A stretch of DNA of 64,000 nucleotides from Diphasiastrum complanatum (lineage: Eukaryota; Streptophyta; Lycopodiopsida; Lycopodiales; Lycopodiaceae). This document shows, piece after piece, positions 52,943 through 64,000 of the stretch. The translations under genes were made by a program, and so were the position numbers. Below the pieces are notes generated by a model that did not search any database, was not told the DNA's origin, and worked only from the letters and a program-made list of their open reading frames with translations. Positions within the stretch are counted from its first letter, which is position 1. The number at the start of each line of letters is the position of its first letter. Location of the stretch: NCBI GenBank assembly GCA_029204225.1, contig CM055095.1:44937446-45001445 (forward strand). Reading direction: 5' to 3'.

Positions 52943-54745
52943 TTATGTTCCTATCAACATAGATTTTGAAATTAGGCCAAGGTTAGACCTCATCTTCATA
53001 AAGACATTCTTGAGTAGAGGCTTGGTGAGAAGATCTGCAACACAATCTAAAGATGAAACATGCTCTAATGAGATCTCTCTTCCAATGACTTTTTCTCTTA
53101 CAAAATGATGAGCCACTTCAATATGCTTGCTCCTTGCATGAAAGATTGGATTATTTGCAAGAGCCTGAGCAGAAATGTTATCATTCTTGATAATTGGTAA
53201 ATCTTCATCTGCATAACACTTAAGCTCCAAAAGTAGTCGTTTGATCCATAAAACCTCCTTTGTTGTGGTTGTAAGAGATTTGTATTAAGCTTCACAGGAT
53301 GATAAGAAAATAGTTGCATGCTTCTTTGACAGCCAAGAAACCAAATTTCCTCCAAGAAATATAGTGTAAGCACTTGTGGATTTCCTATCCAACTCGTCTC
53401 CTGCAAAATCTGAATCTGAAAAAGCAATCAAAGTCAAATCTTCTCCTTCATATTATAGTCCATAATCCAAGGTAGAAGATATATACCTCAAGACTCTTTT
53501 AGCCAACTTCCAATGATATAACTTTGGATCCTGCATGTGTTGACTTAGCTTATGAACACAAAAGCTTAGATCAGGCCTAGTCACTGTTAACCAAATAAGT
53601 GAGCCAATAAGACTCCTATAAAGAGTGCTGTCCTCAAAGGATTTTTCATCATCTTTAATAGGAACTTTTACAGTGTGCTCCATAGGTGTATCTATGCCTT
53701 TGTAGTTCTCCATATGGAATTTCCTGAGCATGGAAAGTGCATATCTACTTTGGCCTATAAATGCATGACCTTTCCAAAAATCTATTTCAAGGCCTAGAAT
53801 ATAGTGAAGAACTCCTAAGTCCTGCGTTTTAAACTCAGTACCAAGTGCATGCTTAGTTTCTTAAACTAACTTCTCACTGTTTCCACAAAGAATAATATCA
53901 TCTACATAGATGAGAAGAATAATTACAAACTTATAATATAGAGAAGGGTCATATTTACTTAGACAAAATCCAAGTGATATGAGATAAGAATTGAGCCTTG
54001 CATAGCAAGACCTTGGTGCCTGTTTCAGTCCATACAGACTTTTGAACAAAAGACAAACTTTTGATTCATCACCTTCCTTCACAAAACCTGGAGGCTATTC
54101 CATATAAATCTCCTCCTCAAGGTAACCATTGAGAAATGCATTAGAAACATCAAACTGGAACATACTCCATTTGTGAAGATATGTAAGAGAGATGAGTATT
54201 CAAATTGTTACCATCTTTGCAACTGGTGCAAAGGTATCTTCATAATCAAGACCTTTAATCTGTGAGTAGTCTTTAGCGCAAAGTCTTGCTTTATACTTAT
54301 TGATAGATCCATGCTTCAAATTCTTGGGTCATTGCTTCAACCCACTCCTTGGATTGAAAAGCTTCTTGGACATCCTTAGGCTCTTCATCTGATATAGATA
54401 GGAAGTTTCACCTTCCACTTGTCTTCCTTCTTCATCATATGTGAGCCTCCTTGGCTCAGATCTTGCTCGTGTAGATCTTCTTGGTGTGGTAGCTTGAATC
54501 TGCTCCTCCTCAAGCCTCGGCCTCACTTCTTCTTGAACAACATCAAGGTTGATGATTGATCTTGCATGAGTCTCTTTGATCTGAACATCATCCAAGTTAA
54601 ATTTCTGATCTTCATGGAAGACCACATCTCTACTAACAACATTTTTGTCAATAGAGGGCAAATAAACTTTGTATGTTTTTTTAGTGGATGCATATCCTAC
54701 AAAAACTCCTTTTACTGCACTAGGATCTTCCTTCTTCCTAGTTTC
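52943..54745 (-). pseudogene. Copia H reverse transcriptase and RNase H
   Basis: From the right: FVGYASTKKTYKVYLPSIDK and the acidic linker (54745-54329), then RT with FKSLYGLKQAPRSCYARLNS, ILLIYVDDIILCGN (YVDD, about 53880-53920), LRKFHMENYKGIDTPMEHTV and LYRSLIGSLIWLTVTRPD. RNase H follows with the KNDNISAQALANNPIFHARS, KHIEVAHHFVREKVIG and CVADLLTKPLLKNVFMKMR blocks. Several frame changes and stops separate them. Confidence 0.88.
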
Positions 54746-56001
54746 TATGTTCCCGATATGCCATGGGCTTCACCCGCAGGAGAGGGTCTAAACTCGATGT
54801 TCCCGAGCGGGAACGTGGTGCTCAAAACCATTTGGCGAGGGATGGCGGGGTGGGCATGCGTTGGTTCTAGCGCTAGCATGCCGTCCGCCATCACTTGCCG
54901 CGATGGCGCTGTTCCTGGGCGGCCCATGCCGCGCCAGGGAGCGGCGCTCACGCTTCGACTATTCCGATTCGGTGCCCTCACGGAGTCAGAAACGGGACCC
55001 GAGCCTTGCATCCGGCTGTTGTAAAGCTGACTCAGGTGCACCCAGCGTGCCCTGTAAGACTCTAAGGTGTGACACTCTCTAAGGTCCCAGATCAAGTTAG
55101 AACGTCAAGGACTGAGCCTCCGACTTGTGGTGAGCCAGTCAAGTAGTCACAAGTCATGAGCTAGCTCTGGAGCTCGAGTCATGGCCTAGTTAGGAAGCAA
55201 GTTGATTCTGCCACCGGAACGGCTCTCGAGACCCATGTCCGGGAGCCAGACTGATTCTGTCAGGCTTGCCAGGCTTAATTAGCAAAATAAAAAGTAAGTC
55301 CCAAAAAGCGTGCTTTACTAAAAAGCACTATGTTTCAGAACCGAGGGGGTGCGCCGAATCACAGCAGAACTATAGGGGGAGTCCAGCAGATAGAAACTTG
55401 GGCAACTCAACCAGCGCCAGGAATCCAGTCGCCAGGTCTCAGCTCCCTCTACCAGCACGAGCCATGCACAATGCCCAACATGTGTTGGTGGCCCCGAGAC
55501 CGGTCAGTCTATGTATGAATGTAACCTCTTCCAAATCTAATAAAGTTGATCCTTGGGTATGATTACCATTTTGGTTTTGCCTCCGGGACTGGTCCAAGTG
55601 GAAGGACCCTTACTACAACCTTTTTGCGTCACTGGCGCCTAAGGGTCCCTGTCATCGACATGGGGCTTGCCGCTATGCCAATCGGTCAGTTTGGCGACCA
55701 CTATGCCTTGGGTTTCATGTGTGGCTTGTCCTTTGCCTTTGGTTACCTTTTGGGGACGGATTTTGAGTTGGCTTTCGGGTTGGTTGGGATTCCAGTTTTC
55801 TTAAGTCTGAATGGTTAAGCTTGTTACGTTTCTGAGTTGGCTTTTACGTAAGTGCATGATGGATGAATGTTAGACTTAAGCGCGTGTTGGGGAAACCGCT
55901 CAAGTCCTAGCGCCCTTTGAGGCGCCATGGGCGCCAACGCAAAGGGGTCCCGGAATGTGTCCGAAGGCGAGGCCCGACATTCACCGAGGACAGTCACGGA
56001 G
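54746..56001. mobile_element. GC-rich insertion of about 1.25 kb in copia H, class unknown
   Basis: The copia H frame breaks after CFVHVP (56002) and resumes at ETRKKEDPSAVKG (54745). The block between is clearly GC-richer than the element, contains an ATGTTCCCGA repeat at its left end (54747, 54799), the near-palindrome TTCCCGAGCGGGAA (54801) and an AATAAA signal near 55538 on the plus strand. Long open frames in it show no motif. It could be a solo LTR or a non-autonomous element; no clear target duplication is seen. Confidence 0.6.
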
Positions 56002-57972
56002 AGGCACATGCACAAAGCATACACAGGCAAAAATCCTAAGATGATCTACCTTAGGCTTTTTCTTATACAACATCTCAAATGGTGTCTTTCCTCCTATTGC
56101 AAGATTTGTAAGCCTATTACAAAGATAGTTTGCACATGCAACTGCCTCTCCCCAAAATTCTTTAGTCAGAGAAGCTTCCAGCCTAATGGCTTTTGCACAT
56201 TCACACAAAGTTCTATTTTTTCTCTCAACAACTCCATTTTGATGAGGAGTATATGAACAAGAGAACTCTCTTTGAATACCCTCTCTCTCACAAAAGTCTT
56301 TAAACTTATTGGGAGTGTATTCCCCTCCACTATCACTTCTTAAAGCTTTTATCTTGAAAGGAAACTGCTTCTCTACATAAGCTTTAAAAGTAAGAAAAAC
56401 ATCATAAACCATGGCTTTTCAAGACAACATATAGATCCAAGAATGTCTTGTATAATCATCTACAAAAGAGACAAAGCAGTTGGCTCCTCCTTTGCTCTTA
56501 GTTGATGAGAAATGAACATCTGAGTGTACAAGTTCAAATGGTTGCTTTGTCTTGATACTTGATCTAGGAAAAGGCCTTCTGTGTGACTTTGCCAGCACAC
56601 AAGCTTCACAAGGTAGAAGCTCCTTTGACAGTGTATTTGGTAGACCAACAACTTTTCCTTCTTTGACCATAGATTGCATGGCTTTGAAATTGGGATGACC
56701 CAATCTCTTATGCCATAGATCCTCCTGTAGGACCTTGGTCTCATAAGCAATATTTGAAATGTTAGCACTCTCCCTAGAATCTAGTTTGTACAGCTTACCA
56801 ATTCTAGATCCTCTAGCAATAACTTCATTTTCTCTTGAGATTATACACTTGTCAACTTGAAACTTGACATCCAATCCACTATCAAACAACTGTCCTACAC
56901 TAATGAGACTCTTAGTCAATCTAGGTACATACAGTACATCATGTAAGCAAAAAGATTTTGATGATGATGCATGTAATGGAATGCTACCTATTCCTTCAAT
57001 CCTACACTCTACATCATTAGCAGTATAGATTGACCTTTTTGCACCTAGATATGGCATGAGATTAGTGAAAGAGTTCCTAGAATTAGACATGTGGGACTCT
57101 ACACCCTCACACTCATTCTCATTAGTAAGGTTAGCTTGCTTAGATTGGTTCTTCTTCTTGAAACAATTTGATGTATAATGTCCTTTCTTTCCACAGAAAA
57201 AACACTTGATCTTTGACAACTTCTTCTTGCTACTGGATATTGCACCTTGTGAGGACTGATCCTCACCACCTTCTTTGGCTTTGTCCTTCTTGAAGTGTTG
57301 TTGTCCTTTGCCCTTGCCTCTTGACTTGTCTCTAATGAAGAGTGCTTTGTCATCTCCACCATCTTTCAATGAAAGTCTGTTGATCCTCAACATCTTGTTC
57401 TCTTGCCTGCTTTCTTCAGCAATGAGAACACCTTGCAGTGTCTCCAAGGATAGAGGATCCTCTCTGACAACATAAGTCTGCACAATATTGTCATACTCAT
57501 CTCTAAGTCCATTTAGGACTACTTGAACAAGTTCAGTGTTTTTAAGAGCATCACTAATACTAGCTAACTCTTGATGAAGATCCTTAACTCTCATGACATA
57601 TGATGAAGCACTCTCATCTACTCTCTGATAACTTAGAAATATTTGGTTTCTAATTGTAAGCAATCTAGAAGTATTTTTTATTTCATAGATTATTTTTAGA
57701 GTATCCCAAGCTTCCTTGGCAGTGGTGCATGTACTGATCTCTCTTAACACTTCATTGGTAACATTCATTTTTATAAAATGAAGGGCAATTCTGGTTCATT
57801 TGTGGAATGTTGCAGCTTCATTAGGTGCAGCGGGCTCTTCTTCAGCTCCACTCACAATATCCATTACATCTGGTAGAATCAACAATGATTCCATTCTGAT
57901 CTTTCACATTGCATAATTGGAAGATGTTAATCTCTCACTGTGCTCTAAGAAATGTGAACTAGATGAAGACAT
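56002..57972 (-). pseudogene. Copia H gag, pre-integrase and integrase with the protease active site missing
   Basis: The ATG at 57972 starts MSSSSSHFLEHSERLTSSNY, with two stops before a clean 449-codon frame (57768-56419). That frame has Gag capsid blocks, knuckle CFFCGKKGHYTSNCFKKK, then SHMSNSRNSFTNLMPY with no D-S-G-A before it, pre-integrase DLWHKRLGHPNFKAMQSMVK and CEACVLAKSHRRPFPRSS, and FVSFVDDYTRHSWIYMLS. Integrase continues in a second frame (56412-55981): LRSDSGGEYTPNKFKDF, HQNGVVERKNRTLCECAKAI. Confidence 0.9.
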
Positions 57973-58716
57973 GTTCTTGGTGAGAAATTCTAGTAATGAT
58001 AAAAAATGGATTTGAAAGGATGTTGCTTGCTATCTCAATCTAGGATCTAACACAGATGTTGATCCACCCTATGAAATCTAGCAACAGATGTGAGAACAAA
58101 TTCTCAATACAAAAAATCAATCTATCTTGAATTTGGATCTTGCTTCAGTCACAAAAGAAGAAGCACATGCAAGCAAGAAGTCTATCTCTCCCACGAGTTT
58201 CAATGTACTGATAAAAGAACTTACTTTCAACCCAAACACAGTAATATGTGTGAAATGAAAATTCTAAGACCTCAGAACACTCACTTCTATCCAATCCTAC
58301 TTGATTGACAGTGAAAATTGATGAAAATGATTAAAAAGACAGATGTGTGCTCACTTTGGCATATCCCACGAGTTGAGTACCCTCTCAGACTCTATGATTG
58401 CCTAAAACTCTTCTAAAAACAAATCAAATTGATTTAGAAATAAGAGCAACACATTCTACTCTCCAATACCTATCCAACAAGCTATAGAACATCAAATTTG
58501 GATCATTTCTTGAGAAGCAACACTCATTAATGAGGGCTGATTTCACACGTCCGAGCTCTCTATCCATACAGTACTCTGCTGGAACATATCAGCCTTGATT
58601 TGATCCATAGATTGCTTGTTTCTTAGCGAGTTTGAATCCTTCTCCAAAATCAAAGTTCCTGCAAGCAAAAACACTGATGATTTGATGTATACACCCTCAC
58701 CTCTTCAAAGCATGAA
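57973..58716 (-). other. Copia H leader
   Basis: Non-coding sequence between the gag start and the primer-binding site. No GGGCGC motifs of the kind seen in copia A and B are present. Confidence 0.65.
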
Positions 58717-58728
58717 GCTCTGATACCA
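58717..58728 (-). promoter_or_regulatory. Copia H primer-binding site
   Basis: The complement reads TGGTATCAGAGC, directly next to the LTR start at 58729. Confidence 0.92.
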
Positions 58729-59107
58729 TGTGAAGTTTTTAGCACGTATGAACTTCACCACACACCCTACAGGATCTTACTGAGGTGTTGTGATTGCACA
58801 AGATTGATTAAAGAACAGTATGCTTGAAAAATCTAAGGCAAGAGCACAATGGCATACATCTGATGAAAAAATCTAACTCTTATATTTTGTAGGGACGTCT
58901 CCACCTGGTAAAACAGCTGCAAATTACTGGTGTGAAGACAGGTGCCAAGATGATGTGGAAATTCACTAGAAAATAGTTTTCCAAACATAAAGGATGTTGA
59001 GGCATATATTCACACTCCTTATATGTACAACATGAATTCTAGTGGAAATTATCATGGACATGACCCCAAACTCGAGATAGGAAGATAATATTTTAATAAT
59101 CTTCACA
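58729..59107 (-). repeat. Copia H LTR, right (5') copy, 379 bp
   Basis: The first 160 bases and last 100 bases match the left LTR. The centre (about 58885-59005) is unrelated to it and lacks the TGCATG cluster. Confidence 0.93.
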
Positions 59108-59112
59108 ATGCA

Positions 59113-59389
59113 TAGCCCTATGTTCCCTATACATAGATTCAACTAGAATAGAGTCCTATGCATGGACCAACTATTCATAGAATTGCTATTGATAACTCTA
59201 CACATGCATACACTGTCTCCTTACCTTGTCTAAACTCCACTTAGTGTGTTCTGGGCCTCACAAGGATATTAGTTACTTTCGGGTGATGTCCAGTATAACG
59301 TGGCATAACTAATAGCTTGTTTCACTGGAGTACCGTGTATCCAAGACTAGGAGTATACAGTATCCTATGTATTGGTCATGGACATAACA
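59113..59389 (-). repeat. Right part of gypsy I 3' LTR
   Basis: It ends GGACATAACA. The complement of the following bases (TTTAAGTAGGGAAGAA) is the purine tract next to the pol end, which fixes this LTR edge. Confidence 0.75.
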
Positions 59390-59417
59390 TTCTTCCCTAC
59401 TTAAATTGTTTCTATCC

Positions 59418-62160
59418 TTAGAAACTAAAATTCAGGAAATTCTTCTTTATGCTATCAACTCTCTCCCACGAATCATCATTCTCAGTACGACCCTTCCACC
59501 AAATTAAGCACTCAGAGATAGAACAATTTCTCAATTGTTTATCTCTGGTTTTGAGCACTTTCTCAAGTTCCAAAGGTATACTAAGTGACAAATCTTCCAA
59601 ATGGGATAAATCCTCATCCGATCCAACTGTATCACCATCATGTAAACTTAGTTTCAAACGACTTACATGAAACACTGGGTGTGCAGTCGATTTTCCTTGA
59701 AGATCGAGTTCATACGCCAAAGAACCAATTCTACGTACAATCTTGAAGGTCCACAATAATGGGTAGACAGCTTATAATGCTTCCCTGTACGTAACGTCTT
59801 AGAATCTTTTGGAATCCTAAGATATACCCAGTCATCAGCTTTAAAATCTCTTGGAGATCTCTTAAGATTGGTATAGTGTTTAGCTCTAACCTGAGCACTC
59901 CGGATACTATCCTTAGCCACTTGCAACATTTCTTGCATATCATTCAAAAAATCAGCAACCTTCTGGATCTTAATAGTCTTCGTCTCTATATTTACTAGAG
60001 ATCTAGGTTGAAAACCGTACATAAGCATAAAAGGAGTGTAACCTATAGTAGAATGTTTTCTACTATTATATGCATACTCAACCAGTGGGAGATAATCTTC
60101 TCAATGAGATTGCCTGTGAGAAACATACGTCCTCAAAATATCTTCCATAGTTTGATTAGTCCTTTTTGTTTGGGCATCTGATTCAGGATGATCAGAAGAA
60201 CTCAAACTCAAAGAAGTTTCCAGTTTATGGAATACTGCTGACCAAAAGTGACCTATGAACTTAGGATCTCTATCACTAACAATGTCACTTGCAGACCATA
60301 CAACCGAAATAATCTCAACAAAGATCTGGGCTAAATCAGAAACCTTTATAGTTGACTTGACTGGTATGAATGCAGCTAACTTAGTTAGCCGATCCACTAC
60401 AATACAAATAGAATCATTTTGTCGTTGGGTCTTTGGAAGTCCAACTACAAATTCCATAGAGATGCTTTCCCATTTCTTATCTGGGATATCTAACGGATGC
60501 AACAAACTACCAACCTTATGGCGTTCAGCCTTTGCTAGTTGACAGGGTTTGCATTTAACAACATATGACTCGACATATGGCTTGATCTTTGGCCAAGAAA
60601 ATTTTCTCTTAGCCAAGTCCAAATTCCTGTGTATATGGTGATGTCTTGCACAGGGTATGTCATGACATTCAAACAAAATCTTCCGTTTGAGCTCATCATC
60701 ACCAGGTACGCAAACTTTCCCATTCCGAAGTAGTAATCCGTCTCAAATGGTGAACTGTTCCACAATCTTCTTATCTTTCTTAGTTAGTTGAGTCCCCTGT
60801 GTTCCTGACTCAACACTGTCCACATTTCTTCCGGTCTGAACAATATTTCAAATGTGACCAAAATGGGAATCTGATTCATATTTTTCTCTTAGAAAAAGAT
60901 ATAGATCCGTAGAAATCTGGGTGAATGACAACTCGTTCAGTTCACCGATCAGACTAAGAGCATCTGCAACTTGATTAGAGCTGTCTCTTATGTAATAGAT
61001 TTCATGATCGAATTCTTGCATCAATTCAGCCCATCGAGCTTTTCTCCCTCGAAGATCATGTTGATTACAAAAATACTTAAGAGGCTGGTGATCCGTATAC
61101 ACTACAAACTTACTACCATACAAGTAGTGTCTACAGGTTTTAAGTGGATGGATTACAGCAAAAAATTCTTTTTCCTGTGTAGTATAATGCAACTGAGGAC
61201 CAGTGAATTTTTTGCTTTCAAACGCTAGTGGCCTATCCATTTGTAATAGAACTGCTTTAACTGCAACATCACTTGCGTCTGTTCTCACGACATAAGGTAA
61301 ATCTGGATTTGCAATTTGTAACATGGGAGCTAAAACAATCATTGTCTTAAGTTTCTTAAAACACTGATTCAATTTCTCGTTCCAAACAACAGGCGGACTA
61401 GGTTGATTCCTCTTTTTCTTTTTATTAACAATTCCTTTTGTCAAATTATTAAGCGGTGCTGCTAACTTAGCATAATCCTCAATAAATCTCTTGAAGTAAA
61501 GTGTAAAACCTAAAAAAGACTTTAACTGCCTCAATTTCCAAAATTGGCCACTCAATCACAATCTTGATTTTATCCTCGTCAATCTTGATCTCATTTACTA
61601 TGATCTTATGACCGAGATAAAGCAACTCTTGCTTAAAGAGTTCACACTTGGACTCTTTAGCGTAGAGTAACTCCTGACGGAGCTTCATCAAGAAGATTTT
61701 TAAGTGTTCTACGTGTTCCATCAAGGATTTATTGTAAACGAGAATATTGTCTAAGAATACTACCACAAACTTTTCCAAATATGGACGAAATAAATCGTTC
61801 ATCATTTGCTGGAACGTTGTTGGAGCATTCGTTAATCCAAATCGCAACACTAGAGATTCATAATGACCAAATCTAAAACGAAAACCTGTCTTTTGAACAT
61901 TTTCTGACTTAATTCTTAATTGATGGTATCCCCACCTGAGATCTATCTTGGTGAAATACCGTGCTCCACCCAAGCGATCTACAAGGTCATCCATTCTAGG
62001 TAATGGATATTTATTCTTTATAGTCACTTTATTAAGGCCCTTGTAATCCACACATCCTAAAACCTCCATCTTTCTTCGCTTTAAGAAGAACAGGAGCGCC
62101 CCATGGTGATTTACTAGGTTGTACTTTTCCCGTCCTCTAATAGTTTTCTTTCTACATTGG
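59418..62160 (-). pseudogene. Ty3/gypsy element I: RT, RNase H and integrase, 5'-truncated
   Basis: From the right: the RT start GAPVLLLKAKKDGG, CVDYKGLNKVTIKNKYPLPR, FTKIDLRWGYHQLRI, FVVVFLDNILVYNKS; RNase H AFESKKFTGPQLHYTTQEKE, VVYTDHQPLKYF; integrase WPKIKPYVESYVVKCKPCQL, WESISMEFVVGLP, SDRDPKFIG, QTKRTNQTMEDIL; and the GPY/F-like tail KIVRRIGSLAYELDLQGKS. In the RT box the second aspartate is N (FLDN). In integrase the first D is E and the catalytic E is K. Frameshifts occur near 60020 and 61480. Gag, protease and the 5' LTR are missing beyond 62160. Confidence 0.9.
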
Positions 62161-62167
62161 CAAGATT

Positions 62168-62926
62168 AGTGAATTGCTTGTTTTTGTAACCAAAGATCTT
62201 TAGATGATTTGGATCTGAATTGATCCCAAATCTTTCACATGTTAAAATTTCACAATGCTAGCTTGACCAATTTGGTCATATTGCTTATAAATTGTATTAT
62301 GGTCATGTTGTGGCTTGTCACACATGCCAAATAGCATAGGATACTCATTCCTAACCTATCATAGGAGTGGCACCTTTGGAATGAGTCCAAATAGTGTTTG
62401 GACAGGCTAGATAAATTCTAGGATCTAAAAATAGCATGTTTTACATTGTTTTTGGATCTCAAAATCTTGACCCCAAGTTAGGGTGGATCCAATGACCTAT
62501 TGGGGTAGATGTTAGGGTTAGGATATGATAAGTTCAGAGGTGCCCTAATATGCTTAGATCCGAGCTTAAAAAGTATAAATGTATGATGGGATTTCCATTC
62601 AAATATCAAGAGAAATCGAGTTTTTCCACTTCTATCATCATTGTCTTTTAGTGACGAGTTCTAGCTATTGAATGTGAGTGTTCTTATGCATTATTTGCTT
62701 GGTTTTGAAGGTACTGAACCTGTTTACAGGTTTGAGAAGCTTGTTGTACTTTACTTTGGTTCATTTGATCAAATCTATGTGCCTAATGTGGAGTTAAATG
62801 CCAAATTTGCTAGTTTTGGTAACTAGTCCTGATTTTAGCTCATAGTCTGGATCTAGATCTTTGATTTGAGCATCCTCCATCACTTTTAGGATTGATTGGT
62901 ATTCATTTTGCTATAAAATTTTGTCA
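62168..62926 (+). repeat. Copia L 5' LTR (outer end estimated)
   Basis: The inner edge TTTTGTCA is fixed by the primer-binding site. The LTR holds AAAAAGTATAAATG (62567-62580), a likely TATA box. The outer end is placed at TGAATTGCTT, just past the gypsy I break. Confidence 0.6.
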
Positions 62927-62939
62927 TGGTATCAGATCC
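62927..62939 (+). promoter_or_regulatory. Copia L primer-binding site
   Basis: TGGTATCAGATCC follows the LTR directly; ten of twelve bases match the tRNA-iMet-type site. Confidence 0.88.
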
Positions 62940-63144
62940 TAATCAAAAGTGAGCTTTAGATTTGATTTTCTCAAGCTTAGATCCTAGATTTGAGTAGTAC
63001 TGGCTTTGCTCTTGTTACTAGTTGCTAATCTAGTAGTTGTACCTTCAAATTTGGTTTCATTTGAGTGATAATAGATCAAAGAGAACTTGTTTTGTTGAGT
63101 TATAGTTGCAGGAACCAAGATTGACCCATTTCCATTCAACCAAA

Positions 63145-63494
63145 CCAAAAAGCCATAAGTGCCTATCTTTTGGACTCTAGTGATAGATTGAACTCTTCAA
63201 ATTATTCAATTTGGAAGTTAAGAATGGAATCCATCCTTATCATGCAAGATTTGATAAATATTGTGAATGGAGAGGAAGATGAGCCAATCCATCCACAAGA
63301 AGCAACTAAATACCAGAGAAGGTGCAAGATTGCACTTCATTGTATTAAGATGAATGTTGCAAATGATTTGCTCAAAGAAGTAGGAGCATGTACCTCAGCC
63401 CAAGAGGCTTGGGAGACTCTTCAAAAGATTTATGAGTCCAAGAATACCTCAAGGTTACTTCCCCTCAAGAACCAAGTTCTTCAATGTTTCTGTT
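63145..63494 (+). pseudogene. Copia L gag N-terminal part
   Basis: LLDSSDRLNSSNYSIWKLRM, then the ALHCIKMNVANDLLKEVG and WETLQKIYESKNTSRLLPLK blocks show copia Gag, closest in type to F and H. The expected start codon position reads ATA (ISAYLLDSS...), so the original start may be lost. Similarity stops at 63494 at NQVLQCF. Confidence 0.82.
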
Positions 63495-64000
63495 GACAGA
63501 TCCCCTGATCCAGAGGATCTATTTACTACGGTTTTTTTCCTTCTTGCTTACAGCTTCTACGGCTTGGTATTCTACCTGTTACCAGGCTTCAGGGCATTTG
63601 TTATGTGTGCTCTTGATCTTAAAATGCCAAACTAGTCAGAAGGGACAGATTGTCATTGTAGTATATTTTTTGTCCTGCCTGTCAGAGGACTACTCAAGGG
63701 CGTCTCTCTTGAACGCACTTACATTCTAAAAAAGATGCAAGCCAAGAACGCTCATTCACAGATCAGAGTGCAGCCCATATGAACATTCAAAAGATTCTAC
63801 AGCTATCTACTCCTAAAAATGAACTAAATCAAATCCTAAGCATTATTAAACTGAGCCGCACTTGCATAAATTGACAAAACAAGGACCAAGAACTAATCTA
63901 CAACATTTTAGGAGTCCAAGAATCAAGAAACCAACCAGACTTTTGATTTTTGGACACCCCAAGAACATCAAGAACTAGAATGTCAGAGAATATGCAAGAT
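63495..64000. other. Sequence beyond copia L break, no confident gene
   Basis: A plus-strand stretch after a CTTGCTTACAG acceptor-like site reads FYGLVFYLLPGFRAFVMCAL then a stop at about 63634. It could be a terminal host exon but matches nothing I know. The rest shows nothing. Confidence 0.25.

Larger units (their letters stand above)
52208..59112 (-). mobile_element. Copia element H with target duplication ATGCA
   Basis: ATGCA flanks the element at 52208-52212 and 59108-59112. LTRs 52213-52928 and 58729-59107 share both ends but differ in the middle. Primer-binding site, gag, integrase, RT and RNase H are present in copia order. A 1.25-kb GC-rich block interrupts the region between integrase and RT. 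It sits in the LTR of gypsy I. Confidence 0.94.

Noticed and set aside
54745-55095. 116-codon arginine/proline-rich frame in the GC-rich insertion
   Set aside because: Long frames are expected by chance at this GC content on both strands; no motif found.
1-64000. CRISPR arrays, rRNA, bacterial operons or organelle DNA
   Set aside because: No regularly spaced repeats, rRNA blocks or prokaryotic gene layout were seen; the repeats present are LTRs, microsatellites and short tandem arrays.

Overview
This window is nuclear DNA from a land plant with a large, repeat-rich genome. The species cannot be named from the sequence. The evidence is layered Ty1/copia and Ty3/gypsy elements with plant tRNA-iMet-type primer sites, a GT37 fucosyltransferase of the plant cell-wall family, and a host gene with canonical GT..AG introns. 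I see no rRNA, CRISPR, operon or bacterial feature.

Two host genes stand out. (1) On the minus strand, three exons (19537-19437, 19322-19223, 5362-4976) join in phase into a signal-peptide protein. Its cysteine pattern resembles the JTB (jumping translocation breakpoint) family. Its second intron is about 13.9 kb and is filled with retrotransposons, and at least one more exon must lie past 4976. (2) Also on the minus strand, 39332-37617 is an intact, uninterrupted 571-residue GT37 fucosyltransferase with an N-terminal membrane anchor.

Almost everything else is transposon, much of it nested. 1-3.5 kb: copia A, whose gag is split by a 404-bp TRIM whose LTRs carry a tRNA-like domain. 5-19.2 kb (inside the host intron): a LINE scrap, gag-only copia B, copia and gypsy fragments (J, K), and a copia RT-RNase H remnant. 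21-24 kb: unclassified open frames. 24-27.3 kb: copia C, truncated. 29.3-37 kb: copia F interrupted by a full copia G (target duplication GTGTG). 40.7-50.6 kb: copia E interrupted by copia D (target duplication GATCT) and by a 200-bp foldback element. 52-62.2 kb: gypsy I with copia H inserted in its LTR (target duplication ATGCA); H itself carries a 1.25-kb GC-rich insertion. 62.2-63.5 kb: the 5' end of copia L on the plus strand.

None of the retroelement coding regions is intact. They show frameshifts, in-frame stops, loss of catalytic residues and internal deletions. The observations most worth a second look are the TRIM with tRNA-like LTRs, the host gene split by a giant transposon-filled intron, repeated GGGCGC palindromes in the leaders of copia A and B, and a dense TGCATG (RY) cluster in one LTR of copia H.
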